From assembly GCA_019119895.1 (NCBI GenBank), contig DWWD01000024.1, positions 1-64,000 on the forward strand: a DNA stretch of 64,000 nucleotides, given 5' to 3'. The first letter of the stretch is position 1. Every line of letters begins with the position of its first letter. Of this stretch, positions 35,090 to 44,132 are shown piece after piece. The notes under the pieces were generated by a model. The model made no database searches. It was not told the DNA's origin and saw only the letters and a list, made by a program, of their open reading frames with translations. A program made the translations under genes and the position numbers. Source of the DNA: Candidatus Anaerostipes avistercoris (GTDB taxonomy: Bacteria > Bacillota > Clostridia > Lachnospirales > Lachnospiraceae).

Positions 35090-37147
35090 ATGAAACAAAA
35101 GATTTATATGAATAGGGAATTATCCTGGCTGAAATTCAATGAAAGAGTTCTGGCGGAAGCCAAGAATCCGCAGGTTCCGTTATGTGAGAGACTGTCGTTT
35201 GCGTCAATTTATCAGAGCAACCTGGATGAATTCTTTATGGTCCGGGTGGGAACCCTGGTAGATCAGCTGCTGATCGATCATGAAATCAGAGAAAATAAGA
35301 CAAAGATGACATCGCAGGAACAGCTGGATGCGATCATTCCGGAAGTAAAGAGACTGAACCGGAAAAAAGATACTATCTATGAAGATATTATGGAGAAGCT
35401 GGAAACATACGGAATGAAACTGGTGAATTTCCAGAAAATTTCAAAGAAGGAAAGCGAATATTTAAGAAAATATTTTAAAGCGGAAATCGCACCTTTGATT
35501 TCCCCGACGATTATTGGAAAAAGACAGCCGTTTCCATTTTTGAAGAACAAAGAGATTTATGTGACAGCTGTGCTGGAGACGAAGAATGGCAAAGAAAAAC
35601 TGGCTATCATTCCATGCGGCAGCGGAGTTTTCCCGCGTCTGATCAAGATTCCGGGAAAAGACGCCTATATGCTGTCAGAAGAGATTATCCTTCATTATGT
35701 ACCGAGGGTTTTCAAGGGATATCATGTAAAATCAAAATGTCTGATCCGTGTGACAAGAAATGCAGACATTGATGCAGATGCTCTGTATGATGAAGATTTG
35801 GACTACAGAGATTTCATGGAAGATCTGATCAAGAGAAGAAGAAAACTTGCGCCGGTCCGCCTGGAATATACAAAGGAAATGGACGGCGAGAGCATAGAGA
35901 CAATCTGCGGGTATATTGGTCTGAGTACGGACTATGTGTTCCACAGCAGATCACCGCTTGATCTTTCTTTTGTGGACGGTGTGAGAGATTGTCTGAGAGG
36001 AGAAAGCGAGTTATTCTACGAGAGAAGAGTTCCTCAGAAGTCAATACAGTTTAAGGATCACAAATCCATCATCAAACAGATTGAAAAGAAAGATAAACTT
36101 TTGTCTTATCCATATGAGAGCATGAGACCGTTCATTAATATGCTCCGTGAGGCGGCAGAGGATGACGATGTAGTTTCCATTAAGATGACGCTTTACCGTG
36201 TGGCAAAACAGAGTCAGATTGCGGCAGCGCTGATCGAAGCGGCGGATAATGGAAAAGAAGTTACGATTCTGATGGAATTGAAAGCACGTTTTGATGAGGA
36301 AAATAATATCCGCTGGTCCCGCCGGCTGGAGGACGCCGGATGCCGTGTGATCTATGGTCTGGACGGCTATAAAGTACATTCCAAGCTGTGTCTGATCACA
36401 AGAAAGACCAAAAAGGGAATCAGCTGCATTACGCAGATTGGAACAGGAAACTATAACGAGAAGACCAGCCGTCTGTATACAGACCTGTCTCTGATGACAG
36501 CGGACGACAGCATCGCAGAAGAAGCAGCGAATGTATTCCAGGCATTGTCCATGGGTGAGACGGTGCAGGAATCTGAACATCTCCTGGTTGCTCCGAACTG
36601 CCTGCAGAACCGGGTGCTTGAAATGATCGATGAGGAGATTGCTCATGCAAAAGCCGGAGAAGATGCATATATTGGTCTGAAGATGAACTCTCTGACAGAT
36701 AAGAAAATCATGGAAAAATTGATTGAAGCATCCTGTGCGGGTGTTAAGATTGATATGATCATACGAGGCATCTGCTGTCTGATCCCCGGAGTCAAAGGAA
36801 AGACAGAAAATATTACCGTTCGGAGCATCGTCGGAAGATTTCTTGAACATTCCCGCATCTATATTTTTGGCTCAAAGGGAAGAGAAAAAGTCTATATCGC
36901 GTCAGCGGACTTTATGACAAGAAATACTCTCCGCCGTGTGGAAGTAGCGGCGCCGGTCTATGATCCGGATCTGAAAATGCAGATCATTGAAATGTTCATT
37001 ACAATGCTGAGTGATAACCAGAAAGCAAAAGAAGAGGATTCCGAAGGAAATTACAGTCGTCCAAAAGATCAGGACACACCTTTGAATTCTCAGGAATTCT
37101 TCTATCAGCAGGCATATGATCAGGCAATAGAACGCAGAAATTCATAA
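35090..37147 (+). CDS. ppk1: Polyphosphate kinase 1
   Basis: 685 residues, the normal length. It begins YMNRELSWLKFNERVLAEA (N domain). The phospholipase-D-like catalytic part has the histidine in YGLDGYKVHSKLCLITRK and TGNYNEKTSRLYTDLSLM. It makes polyphosphate from ATP reversibly. The gene has its own promoter region with a Pho box, diverging from mutS2. Confidence 0.95.
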   Translation: MKQKIYMNRELSWLKFNERVLAEAKNPQVPLCERLSFASIYQSNLDEFFMVRVGTLVDQLLIDHEIRENKTKMTSQEQLDAIIPEVKRLNRKKDTIYEDIMEKLETYGMKLVNFQKISKKESEYLRKYFKAEIAPLISPTIIGKRQPFPFLKNKEIYVTAVLETKNGKEKLAIIPCGSGVFPRLIKIPGKDAYMLSEEIILHYVPRVFKGYHVKSKCLIRVTRNADIDADALYDEDLDYRDFMEDLIKRRRKLAPVRLEYTKEMDGESIETICGYIGLSTDYVFHSRSPLDLSFVDGVRDCLRGESELFYERRVPQKSIQFKDHKSIIKQIEKKDKLLSYPYESMRPFINMLREAAEDDDVVSIKMTLYRVAKQSQIAAALIEAADNGKEVTILMELKARFDEENNIRWSRRLEDAGCRVIYGLDGYKVHSKLCLITRKTKKGISCITQIGTGNYNEKTSRLYTDLSLMTADDSIAEEAANVFQALSMGETVQESEHLLVAPNCLQNRVLEMIDEEIAHAKAGEDAYIGLKMNSLTDKKIMEKLIEASCAGVKIDMIIRGICCLIPGVKGKTENITVRSIVGRFLEHSRIYIFGSKGREKVYIASADFMTRNTLRRVEVAAPVYDPDLKMQIIEMFITMLSDNQKAKEEDSEGNYSRPKDQDTPLNSQEFFYQQAYDQAIERRNS

Positions 37148-37163
37148 TATATACAGACAAAAT

Positions 37164-37215
37164 AATATCTCCGGAGAACGTTCCCTGTAAAAAGGAGCGG
37201 CACTCCGGAGATATT
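37164..37215. terminator. Terminator after ppk1
   Basis: AATATCTCCGGAG pairs perfectly with CTCCGGAGATATT around a 26-base loop and is followed by TTGCT. The adjacent gene is convergent, so it may work for both. Confidence 0.75.
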
Positions 37216-37234
37216 TTGCTTCAAAGAAAACAGA

Positions 37235-37450
37235 CTAACTTGATGTTTCCATTTCACGGATCAGTTCTTTTACTCTGGAAGTGTCAATTTCCAGCGCATC
37301 TGCAATCTGATCAATGGTCAGTCCTTTTTCTAATTTCTTTTGAATGAGTTCTGATAATAGGTGTCTTTGACCTTCTATCCGGCCTTCTGCTCTTGCCTCC
37401 TGACGGTCGAGGACTCTTTCTTCCCATGCCTGCATATATTTCACACTCAC
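37235..37450 (-). pseudogene. C-terminal remnant of an Rpn-family (PD-(D/E)XK) nuclease/transposase
   Basis: A 71-residue frame (MSVKYMQAWEERVLDRQEAR.., then RIEGQR and a short HTH-like tail TIDQIADALEIDTSRVKELI) matching the C-terminal end of Rpn recombination-promoting nuclease proteins, which run about 280-320 residues. The catalytic domain is absent upstream. It is a leftover, although the tail region could still be translated. Confidence 0.65.
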
Positions 37451-37648
37451 TTCCGCATTATTTTGAACTTTAGTATAGCATATATAAACTTATAAGTAAA
37501 GTAACAAAAGCGAAGAAAGCAGGCAGTTCATGTTCTTTTTTGGATAAGCGGCGTTTTATATGGATTTTAGAGAAAATCTGTGGCATAATGAAATGTAAAA
37601 GTGCCTGAAAAGAGCACAGAGTGATTTTATAATTAGAAAGGCAATATT

Positions 37649-38590
37649 ATGAGGTATATTAGTGAGTTAAGAGAAGGCGATCAGGTTTCCGAGGTGTATT
37701 TGTGCAAAACCAAATCTCCGGGGACATCAAAGTATGGGAAGTCTTATTATTCTCTCACCCTTCAGGATAAAACGGGGATGATTGACGGAAAAGTATGGGA
37801 GCTGACCAATGCCATCGGTCATTTTGAGGCGATGGATTATATCCATGTAAGAGGGCAGGTGACCAGTTATCAGGGATCCAATCAGCTGAATATTCACCGG
37901 ATCCGCAAAGCGCAGGATGGCGAATATAACATGATTGACTATATGCCGAGTACGAAAAAGGATATTGACGGCATGTATGATGAACTGGTGCAGATGATTC
38001 GGAGAACAAAAGAACCACATTTAAAGAAACTGGCAGAAATGATTTTTATAGAAGATCAGGATTTTGTCAGGGAATTCAAGGTTCATTCTGCAGCCAAGAG
38101 CGTGCATCACGGCTATATTGGAGGACTGCTGGAGCACAGCCTGTCTGTGGCGAAAATATGTGAAAGTTATGCGGTCCTTTATCCGCAGATCAACCGGGAT
38201 CTGCTGGTTATGAGCGCATTGTGGCATGATATGGGAAAAGTAGAGGAATTATCAGGGTTCCCTGAAAATGATTATACGGATGAAGGACAGCTGGTGGGTC
38301 ATATCGTCATGGGAGCGATCAAGCTGGACCGCATGATGCAGCAGATTCCAGGGTTCCCGGCGAAACTGGCAAATGAAGTGAAACACTGTATTCTGGCACA
38401 CCATGGAGAACTGGAATTTGGTTCTCCGAAAAAACCGGCGCTGCTGGAAGCCATTGCACTGAGCCAGGCAGATAATCTGGACGCCAGAATGGAAACATTT
38501 GCAGAAATCATTGAAAAACAGAAAGAAGATCAGGAATGGTCAGGATTCCAGAGACTGCTGGATACAAGAATCCGAAAAACATCAATTTAG
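37649..38590 (+). CDS. yhaM: 3'-5' exoribonuclease YhaM family
   Basis: 313 residues. It has an N-terminal OB-fold (residues 1-100), then an HD domain with the metal histidines and HD pair (HHGYIGGLLEHSLSVAKI; ALWHDMGKVEE). It digests RNA and single-stranded DNA from the 3' end and takes part in RNA turnover in Firmicutes. The start is behind AAAGG. It is followed by rlmD after 8 bases. Confidence 0.9.
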   Translation: MRYISELREGDQVSEVYLCKTKSPGTSKYGKSYYSLTLQDKTGMIDGKVWELTNAIGHFEAMDYIHVRGQVTSYQGSNQLNIHRIRKAQDGEYNMIDYMPSTKKDIDGMYDELVQMIRRTKEPHLKKLAEMIFIEDQDFVREFKVHSAAKSVHHGYIGGLLEHSLSVAKICESYAVLYPQINRDLLVMSALWHDMGKVEELSGFPENDYTDEGQLVGHIVMGAIKLDRMMQQIPGFPAKLANEVKHCILAHHGELEFGSPKKPALLEAIALSQADNLDARMETFAEIIEKQKEDQEWSGFQRLLDTRIRKTSI

Positions 38591-38598
38591 AGGTGAAT

Positions 38599-39984
38599 AT
38601 GGAATTTAAGAAAAATCAGATGGTTGAACTGTATATTGATGACATAGGAAATGAAGGAGAGGGCATCGGCCATGTGGACGGCTATGCCCTCTTTTTAAAG
38701 GACGCCGTGGTGGGAGACAGAGTCCGGGCGAAGATCATGAAAGCCAAGAAGAAATATGGCTACGCCCGGGTGGAGAAAGTGCTGGAGCCGTCCAAAGACC
38801 GTGTGAAACCGGTCTGTCCAGTGGCAAGACCGTGCGGAGGCTGTACTTTGCAGCACTTATCCTATGAAAAACAGCTGGAATATAAGTTCCGCAAAGTAAA
38901 AAACTGCCTGGAGCGGATTGGCGGTCTGGAAAATATTGAAGAAAAAATGGAGCCGGTCTATGGCATGGATGAACCGTATCATTACAGAAACAAGGCTCAG
39001 TTTCCTGTGGGGACAGACAGAGAAGGCAATCTGGTCACCGGATTTTATGCAGGAAAATCGCATCAGATCATTCCATGTACCGATTGTGCCATTCAGCATC
39101 CGGTGAATCAGAAAATCCTGGAAAAAGTGCTGGATTATATGAGAAAAAATCATATTTCCGCGTACGATGAAAAGACCGGGAAGGGACTGGTGCGCCATAT
39201 CGTGACGAGAGTCGGATTTGCCACCGGAGAAGTGATGGTCTGCCTTGTGCTGAACGGAAACAAAAAGAAGCTGAAAAACGTGGAGCAGCTGGTGGATTCT
39301 CTGCGGGAAATCGAAGGAATGACCAGTATCTGTGTGAATGTCAACCGGGAGCGGACCAACAAGATTCTGGGAAGTCAGATTGAAGAAGTGTATGGACCGC
39401 CGTATATTTATGATTATATTGGAAATGTAAAATATCAGATCGGACCTCTGTCCTTTTTCCAAGTGAACCCGAAACAGACGAGAGTTCTCTATGAAAAGGC
39501 ACTGGAATATGCACAGCTGGAAGGAGAGGAAACGGTTTGGGATCTGTACTGCGGCATTGGAACCATTTCTTTGTTCCTGGCTCAGAAAGCAAAATGGGTC
39601 TACGGCGTGGAAATCGTGCCGGAAGCTATTGACGACGCAAGACTGAACGCCAGGATGAACGGATTTGACAATGCACAGTTTTTCGTAGGAAAGGCAGAAG
39701 AAGTACTGCCGGGAGAATATGAAAAGAACGGCGTGTATGCAGACGTTATCGTTGTGGATCCGCCGCGAAAAGGATGCGACGGGAAACTGCTGGATACCAT
39801 GGTAAAAATGGCGCCGAAACGGATTGTCTATGTAAGCTGTGATCCGGCTACACTGGCGAGAGATGTGAAAATACTGGGAGAGCAGGGATACCAGGTGGAC
39901 AAAGTCAGCGTCGTAGACCAGTTCGGACACAGCGGGCACGTGGAGACAGTCGCCCTGCTCACACGAAATGTTGTATCAATGTGA
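38599..39984 (+). CDS. rlmD: 23S rRNA (uracil-C5)-methyltransferase, RlmD/TrmA family
   Basis: 461 residues. It has an N-terminal TRAM RNA-binding domain (about 1-60), an iron-sulfur cysteine cluster CPVARPCGGCTLQH, and a SAM domain with DLYCGIGTISLFLA. The catalytic cysteine motif is YVSCDPATLARD. It methylates a uracil C5 in 23S rRNA, or possibly tRNA. The ATG is moved 21 codons inside the ORF-track start because AGAGGTG lies close before it and the TRAM domain begins there. Confidence 0.88.
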   Translation: MEFKKNQMVELYIDDIGNEGEGIGHVDGYALFLKDAVVGDRVRAKIMKAKKKYGYARVEKVLEPSKDRVKPVCPVARPCGGCTLQHLSYEKQLEYKFRKVKNCLERIGGLENIEEKMEPVYGMDEPYHYRNKAQFPVGTDREGNLVTGFYAGKSHQIIPCTDCAIQHPVNQKILEKVLDYMRKNHISAYDEKTGKGLVRHIVTRVGFATGEVMVCLVLNGNKKKLKNVEQLVDSLREIEGMTSICVNVNRERTNKILGSQIEEVYGPPYIYDYIGNVKYQIGPLSFFQVNPKQTRVLYEKALEYAQLEGEETVWDLYCGIGTISLFLAQKAKWVYGVEIVPEAIDDARLNARMNGFDNAQFFVGKAEEVLPGEYEKNGVYADVIVVDPPRKGCDGKLLDTMVKMAPKRIVYVSCDPATLARDVKILGEQGYQVDKVSVVDQFGHSGHVETVALLTRNVVSM

Positions 39985-39998
39985 CAGGGAGAACAGAT

Positions 39999-40067
39999 AT
40001 GGAACCTGCGATGGAAGAATTAGAAGAAGCAGTTACAAGAAGAAAGGACGTAGATGACAATGCATGA
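39999..40067 (+). CDS. Possible 22-codon leader ORF before the UvrA-like gene
   Basis: A short frame (MEPAMEELEEAVTRRK..) behind GGGAG whose stop lies 14 bases inside the UvrA-like gene. It could couple translation of the large gene. Nothing else supports it. Confidence 0.25.
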   Translation: MEPAMEELEEAVTRRKDVDDNA

Positions 40068-42537
40068 TCATATCCAAATCCGCGGCGCAAGGGTGCACAA
40101 TCTGAAAAATATTGATGTGGATGTGCCGTTGAATCAGATTGTAGGGATTGCCGGGGTTTCCGGTTCGGGAAAATCTTCTCTGGCGCTTGGCGTCCTGTAT
40201 GCTGAGGGCTCAAGACGTTATCTGGAGGCCCTGTCTACTTATACCCGCCGCCGCATGACTCAGGCGGCAAAAGCCCAGGTGGATGAAGTGTTATATGTAC
40301 CGGCGGCATTGGCTCTGCATCAGCGTCCCGGCGTGCCGGGAATCCGGAGCACTTTTGGTACGGGGACCGAGCTGCTGAACAGCCTGAGGCTGATGTATTC
40401 TCGTCTGGCCAGTCACCGCTGTCCAAATGGTCATTATGTACCGCCTGCACTGGCAGTTGCCGCAGAGAAACCAATCGTTTGTCCGGAGTGCGGCGCGGAA
40501 TTTTATGCGCCTTCCGCGGAGGAACTGGCTTTTAACAGCCAGGGAGCCTGCAAGACCTGCGGCGGAACCGGCATTGTGCGTACTGTGGACCGGTCTGTGC
40601 TGGTTCCGGATGAAAGCCTGACAATTGACGAAGGAGCGGTGGCGCCATGGAGGTCGCTGATGTGGGATCTGATGACAGATGTATGCCGTGAAATGGGAGT
40701 GCGCACCGATGTGCCGTTTCGGGATTTGACAGACAAAGAAAAAGAAATTGTGTTTGACGGTCCGGCAGAGAAAAAGCACATTCTTTACCATGCAAAGAAA
40801 ACAGATGCTGTTTCAGAACTGGATTTTACTTACTACAGTGCGGTTCGTACCGTTGAAAATGCCCTCTCCAAAGTGAAAGATGAAAAAGGGATGAAGCGGG
40901 TGGAAAAATTCCTGAAAGAAGATACCTGTCCGGACTGCGGAGGCAGCCGTCTGAACGCGGCAGCCAGAGCACCAAAGCTGAGAGGAATATCTCTGGATGA
41001 GGCCTGCAGAATGACACTGGGAGATCTGGTGAACTGGGCAGCAGGTGTGCCGGAGAGTCTGCCGGAAGAAATGCGGCCGATGGCGGAGAGTATCTGCGAG
41101 TCTTTTCAGACCGTGGCAAAGCGGCTGATGGATCTGGGACTTGGGTATCTGACCCTTGACCGTGCATCGTCTACCCTTTCAACAGGAGAGCGCCAGCGGA
41201 TGCAGCTGGCTCGTGCGGTGAGAAACCGTACTACCGGAGTTTTGTATGTGCTGGATGAGCCGTCTATTGGTCTGCATCCATCTAATATCGTTGGTCTGAC
41301 CGGAGTGATGCATGATCTGATTGATGATGGTAACTCAGTGGTGCTGGTGGATCATGATACGCAGATTTTGTCAGAAGCCGACTGGATCATCGAGATGGGA
41401 CCGGGCGCGGGATCAGACGGAGGACGTGTGATCGCTCAGGGAACGGTGGATGATTTGACCAAAAATCCGGGTTCTAAAATCGGTCCATTTCTGGCAGATC
41501 ATCCGAGAGCCGGCCTTCGGGAGCAGACTTCAATGGAGACGATGTTTGACGAAGGGAAAATCCATCTTTCCACAGGAACCATCCATACAGTGAAGCCGCT
41601 GGAGGCAGATATACCGAAAGGCCGGATGACGGTTGTAACCGGCGTGTCCGGTTCAGGAAAAACAACCCTGATTCTGGAAAGTCTGATTCCGGGACTGGAG
41701 GCGGAGATTCAGGGGAAGAAACTGCCGGAACATGTGCATGATGTGGGTACTGCAGGTATTTCACAGGTGAAATTGATCGACGCGACGCCAATCGGCATTA
41801 ATGTCCGTTCTACGGTGGCAACTTACGCCAATGTTCATGCGGAGCTTCGGAAGATTTTTGCCCGTACGCCGGAAGCGAAAGAAAGAGGATACAAAGCGGG
41901 AGATTTCTCTTATAACAAAGGACGGCTGCGCTGCCCGGTCTGCGATGGTACAGGAGTGATCAGCCTGGATGTGCAGTTTTTGCCGGATGTGGATATTCCC
42001 TGTCCGGAATGCAGGGGATCCCGCTATGGAAAAGACGCAGGCGGCATTTACTATCAGAATGAAGAGGGACAGAAGTATTCACTTCCGGATCTTATGGCGA
42101 TGGATATCCATACTGCACTGGAAGCGTGCAAAGATCTGAAATTAGTGCACCGCCGTCTGCAGGTATTGGAAGATCTGGGACTGGGGTATCTTACATTGGG
42201 AGAAGAAACGCCGAACCTGTCCGGCGGTGAGGCGCAGCGTCTGAAGCTGGCCAGTGAAATGGGAAAAGCCCAGTCAGATTCTGTGTTCATTTTTGATGAG
42301 CCAACCATCGGCCTGCATCCGCTGGATGTGGAAACTTTGCTGAGAGTTTTCCAGACATTGATCAGTCATGGTGCGACGGTCATTGTGATTGAGCATGATC
42401 TGGACGTGATCCGAAATGCGGACTATGTCATTGATATGGGACCGGGCGGAGGCGAAGCCGGCGGACGTATTGTGGCAGCAGGAACACCGCAGATGATAAA
42501 AGAGACACAGGAGAGCATTACGGGAAGATTTCTGTAG
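40054..42537 (+). CDS. UvrA-like ABC ATPase (excinuclease subunit A paralogue)
   Basis: 827 residues, shorter than true UvrA (about 940), with two ABC cassettes: Walker A GVSGSGKSSLALG near residue 35 and GVSGSGKTTLILES near residue 535, signatures LSTGERQRMQLAR and LSGGEAQRLKLA. Zinc-binding cysteine pairs are visible (CPECG, CKTCGG, CPVCDGTG). The shorter first half suggests loss of the UvrB-binding region, as in class II UvrA paralogues, which have been tied to DNA-damage or antibiotic tolerance. The substrate is not known. Confidence 0.85.
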   Translation: MTMHDHIQIRGARVHNLKNIDVDVPLNQIVGIAGVSGSGKSSLALGVLYAEGSRRYLEALSTYTRRRMTQAAKAQVDEVLYVPAALALHQRPGVPGIRSTFGTGTELLNSLRLMYSRLASHRCPNGHYVPPALAVAAEKPIVCPECGAEFYAPSAEELAFNSQGACKTCGGTGIVRTVDRSVLVPDESLTIDEGAVAPWRSLMWDLMTDVCREMGVRTDVPFRDLTDKEKEIVFDGPAEKKHILYHAKKTDAVSELDFTYYSAVRTVENALSKVKDEKGMKRVEKFLKEDTCPDCGGSRLNAAARAPKLRGISLDEACRMTLGDLVNWAAGVPESLPEEMRPMAESICESFQTVAKRLMDLGLGYLTLDRASSTLSTGERQRMQLARAVRNRTTGVLYVLDEPSIGLHPSNIVGLTGVMHDLIDDGNSVVLVDHDTQILSEADWIIEMGPGAGSDGGRVIAQGTVDDLTKNPGSKIGPFLADHPRAGLREQTSMETMFDEGKIHLSTGTIHTVKPLEADIPKGRMTVVTGVSGSGKTTLILESLIPGLEAEIQGKKLPEHVHDVGTAGISQVKLIDATPIGINVRSTVATYANVHAELRKIFARTPEAKERGYKAGDFSYNKGRLRCPVCDGTGVISLDVQFLPDVDIPCPECRGSRYGKDAGGIYYQNEEGQKYSLPDLMAMDIHTALEACKDLKLVHRRLQVLEDLGLGYLTLGEETPNLSGGEAQRLKLASEMGKAQSDSVFIFDEPTIGLHPLDVETLLRVFQTLISHGATVIVIEHDLDVIRNADYVIDMGPGGGEAGGRIVAAGTPQMIKETQESITGRFL

Positions 42538-42619
42538 CAAAGTGGAGAAAATAAAGAAATGTCTTCTGAAAACAATGAGTTAAAAACAGATGTATAAAAG
42601 GAAATCCACGGAGGGAGAT

Positions 42620-43696
42620 ATGAAAGAAGAATGTCTGATTTGTAAAGCACCCCTGGAGTATCTGAATGAGGATATTGAGATGGAGTGTGAATTATGCCAT
42701 AAAAAAGAAAAGAGTAAGACTCGATGTATCAATGGACATTATGTCTGCAATGAATGTCATATGCAGGGAATTGACAGTCTTGTAGGCTTGTGTCTGAAGG
42801 AAACATCCAAAAATCCGGTGAAGATTTTGAATCAAATGATGGATCTGCCGTTTTGCCATATGCACGGGCCGGAGCATCATGTTATGGTGGGGATGGCCCT
42901 GCTGACAGCTTATAAAAATGCAGGGGGAGAAATCAACCTTGAGAAGGCTCTGATCGAGATGAACAGCAGAGGAAAGTCGGTGCCGGGCGGTGCCTGCGGA
43001 TTCTGGGGTGCCTGCGGAGCGGGAATCAGCGCCGGAATGTTTGTTTCTATAGTAACCGGCTCTACGCCTCTTGGAACAGATAATTTTGCCCTGTCCCACA
43101 AGATGACATCCGCGGCTCTGGGAGCCATTGGAGAGATTGGGGGACCGCGCTGCTGCAAGAGAGATTCCTATCTTTCCATCCAAAAGGCAGTGGAGTTTGT
43201 GAAAGAAAACCTGGGGATAGAAATGGAACTGCCGGAAATTGTCTGTTCTCACAGCGGGCAGAACAACCAGTGTATTGGGAAACGGTGTCCGTTTTGTAAT
43301 AGAGCGAAAAAGAAGATTGCTTTTATCTGTGTCCATAATTCCTGCAGGAGTCAGATTGCGGAAGCCCTCGGGAAAAAATATCTATCCGCCATTGCCGATT
43401 GTTATTCTGCAGGAACTCAGACAAAGCCGCAAATCAATCAGGACGCCGTGAGGCTGATGAAGCAGGAGTATGGCATTGATATGGAAAAAGAGCAGTATCC
43501 GAAACTGCTGGACGAAATACCGGAGGCGGATCTTTACGTGACCATGGGCTGTAATGTAGCGTGTCCGAATGTTCCGGGAAAGGAAGCTGCTGACTGGGGT
43601 CTGGAGGATCCCACCGGGCAGGATGATCAGGTTTTTAGGGATGTGATTCAGAAAATAGAAGAGAAGATACTGGATTTGAAAGAAAAAATTTCTTAA
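42620..43696 (+). CDS. DUF5714 - arsenate reductase (ArsC, LMW-phosphatase type) fusion
   Basis: 358 residues. Residues 1-220 form a cysteine-rich DUF5714 domain (CLICKAPLEYL; CINGHYVCNECH; GGACGFWGACGAG; IGGPRCCKRDSY). Residues 235-358 form a thioredoxin-type arsenate reductase/low-molecular-weight phosphatase with the loop FICVHNSCRSQIAEAL, then TMGCNVACPNVPGKEAADWG. The start is moved 10 codons in, behind GGAGGGAG. Placed just upstream of metal resistance genes, it probably handles arsenic or another thiophilic metalloid. Whether the N-domain delivers substrate or redox power to the C-domain is unknown. Confidence 0.82.
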   Translation: MKEECLICKAPLEYLNEDIEMECELCHKKEKSKTRCINGHYVCNECHMQGIDSLVGLCLKETSKNPVKILNQMMDLPFCHMHGPEHHVMVGMALLTAYKNAGGEINLEKALIEMNSRGKSVPGGACGFWGACGAGISAGMFVSIVTGSTPLGTDNFALSHKMTSAALGAIGEIGGPRCCKRDSYLSIQKAVEFVKENLGIEMELPEIVCSHSGQNNQCIGKRCPFCNRAKKKIAFICVHNSCRSQIAEALGKKYLSAIADCYSAGTQTKPQINQDAVRLMKQEYGIDMEKEQYPKLLDEIPEADLYVTMGCNVACPNVPGKEAADWGLEDPTGQDDQVFRDVIQKIEEKILDLKEKIS

Positions 43697-43742
43697 AAAA
43701 CATGTTGACTTTCAGATGAAAAAGGAGTACTTTATAATTAAT

Positions 43743-43766
43743 AATTAAATAATTGCTTAATTGTTG
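43743..43766. promoter_or_regulatory. AT-rich operator candidate upstream of the HMA gene
   Basis: The minus strand reads CAACAATTAAGCAA then TTATTTAATT. A variant of the same motif occurs at 44080-44111 upstream of the P-type ATPase gene, on the plus strand. It lies just behind a TATAAT box, a repressor position. No ArsR/SmtB-type gene is visible nearby. Confidence 0.45.
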
Positions 43767-43793
43767 AAATGATAACGGGAAAGGAAGATAGAA

Positions 43794-44012
43794 ATGAAGA
43801 AAAGTTATAAGATTGAAGTAGACTGTGCAAACTGTGCGAACAAAATGGAAGAGGCTGCCCGGAAAACAGCCGGGGTGAAAAATGCTTCTGTGAATTTCAT
43901 GATGCTTAAGATGAATGTGGAATTTGAAGAGGGATGCAGTCCCAAAGAAGTAATGCAGGAAGTGCGAAAGAACTGCAAAAAAGTGGAAGATGACTGTGAA
44001 GTTTATCTTTAA
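43794..44012 (+). CDS. HMA-domain metal-binding protein
   Basis: 72 residues forming one heavy-metal-associated domain with the CxxC motif DCANCANK (Cys11, Cys14). The P-type ATPase downstream lacks its own N-terminal HMA, so this is likely its detached metal-delivery domain. It is separated from that gene by 120 bases that hold an operator-like motif. Confidence 0.88.
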   Translation: MKKSYKIEVDCANCANKMEEAARKTAGVKNASVNFMMLKMNVEFEEGCSPKEVMQEVRKNCKKVEDDCEVYL

Positions 44013-44079
44013 AAAAGAGATAGAAAGAAGAAAGAGGCCCGGAGAGAGCGTAAGAAATCGAAGGGGTTTTTCTTTTAAA

Positions 44080-44111
44080 CAACAATTAAACAAATAAACA
44101 AATATTTAATT
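44080..44111. promoter_or_regulatory. AT-rich operator candidate upstream of the P-type ATPase
   Basis: CAACAATTAAACAA, spacer, TATTTAATT: the counterpart of the motif at 43743-43766. The 7-bp arms AATTAAA and TTTAATT are inverted. It ends 21 bases before the ATPase start and overlaps where its promoter should be. Confidence 0.45.
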
Positions 44112-44132
44112 AAAAAGAAAGGCGATGACAAT

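Noticed and set aside
38857-39939. A 360-codon minus-strand frame
   Set aside because: It is the antisense shadow of rlmD, whose iron-sulfur, SAM and catalytic motifs are intact. Similar shadows over asnS (26127-27170) and aminotransferase 2 (22880-23764) were rejected for the same reason.
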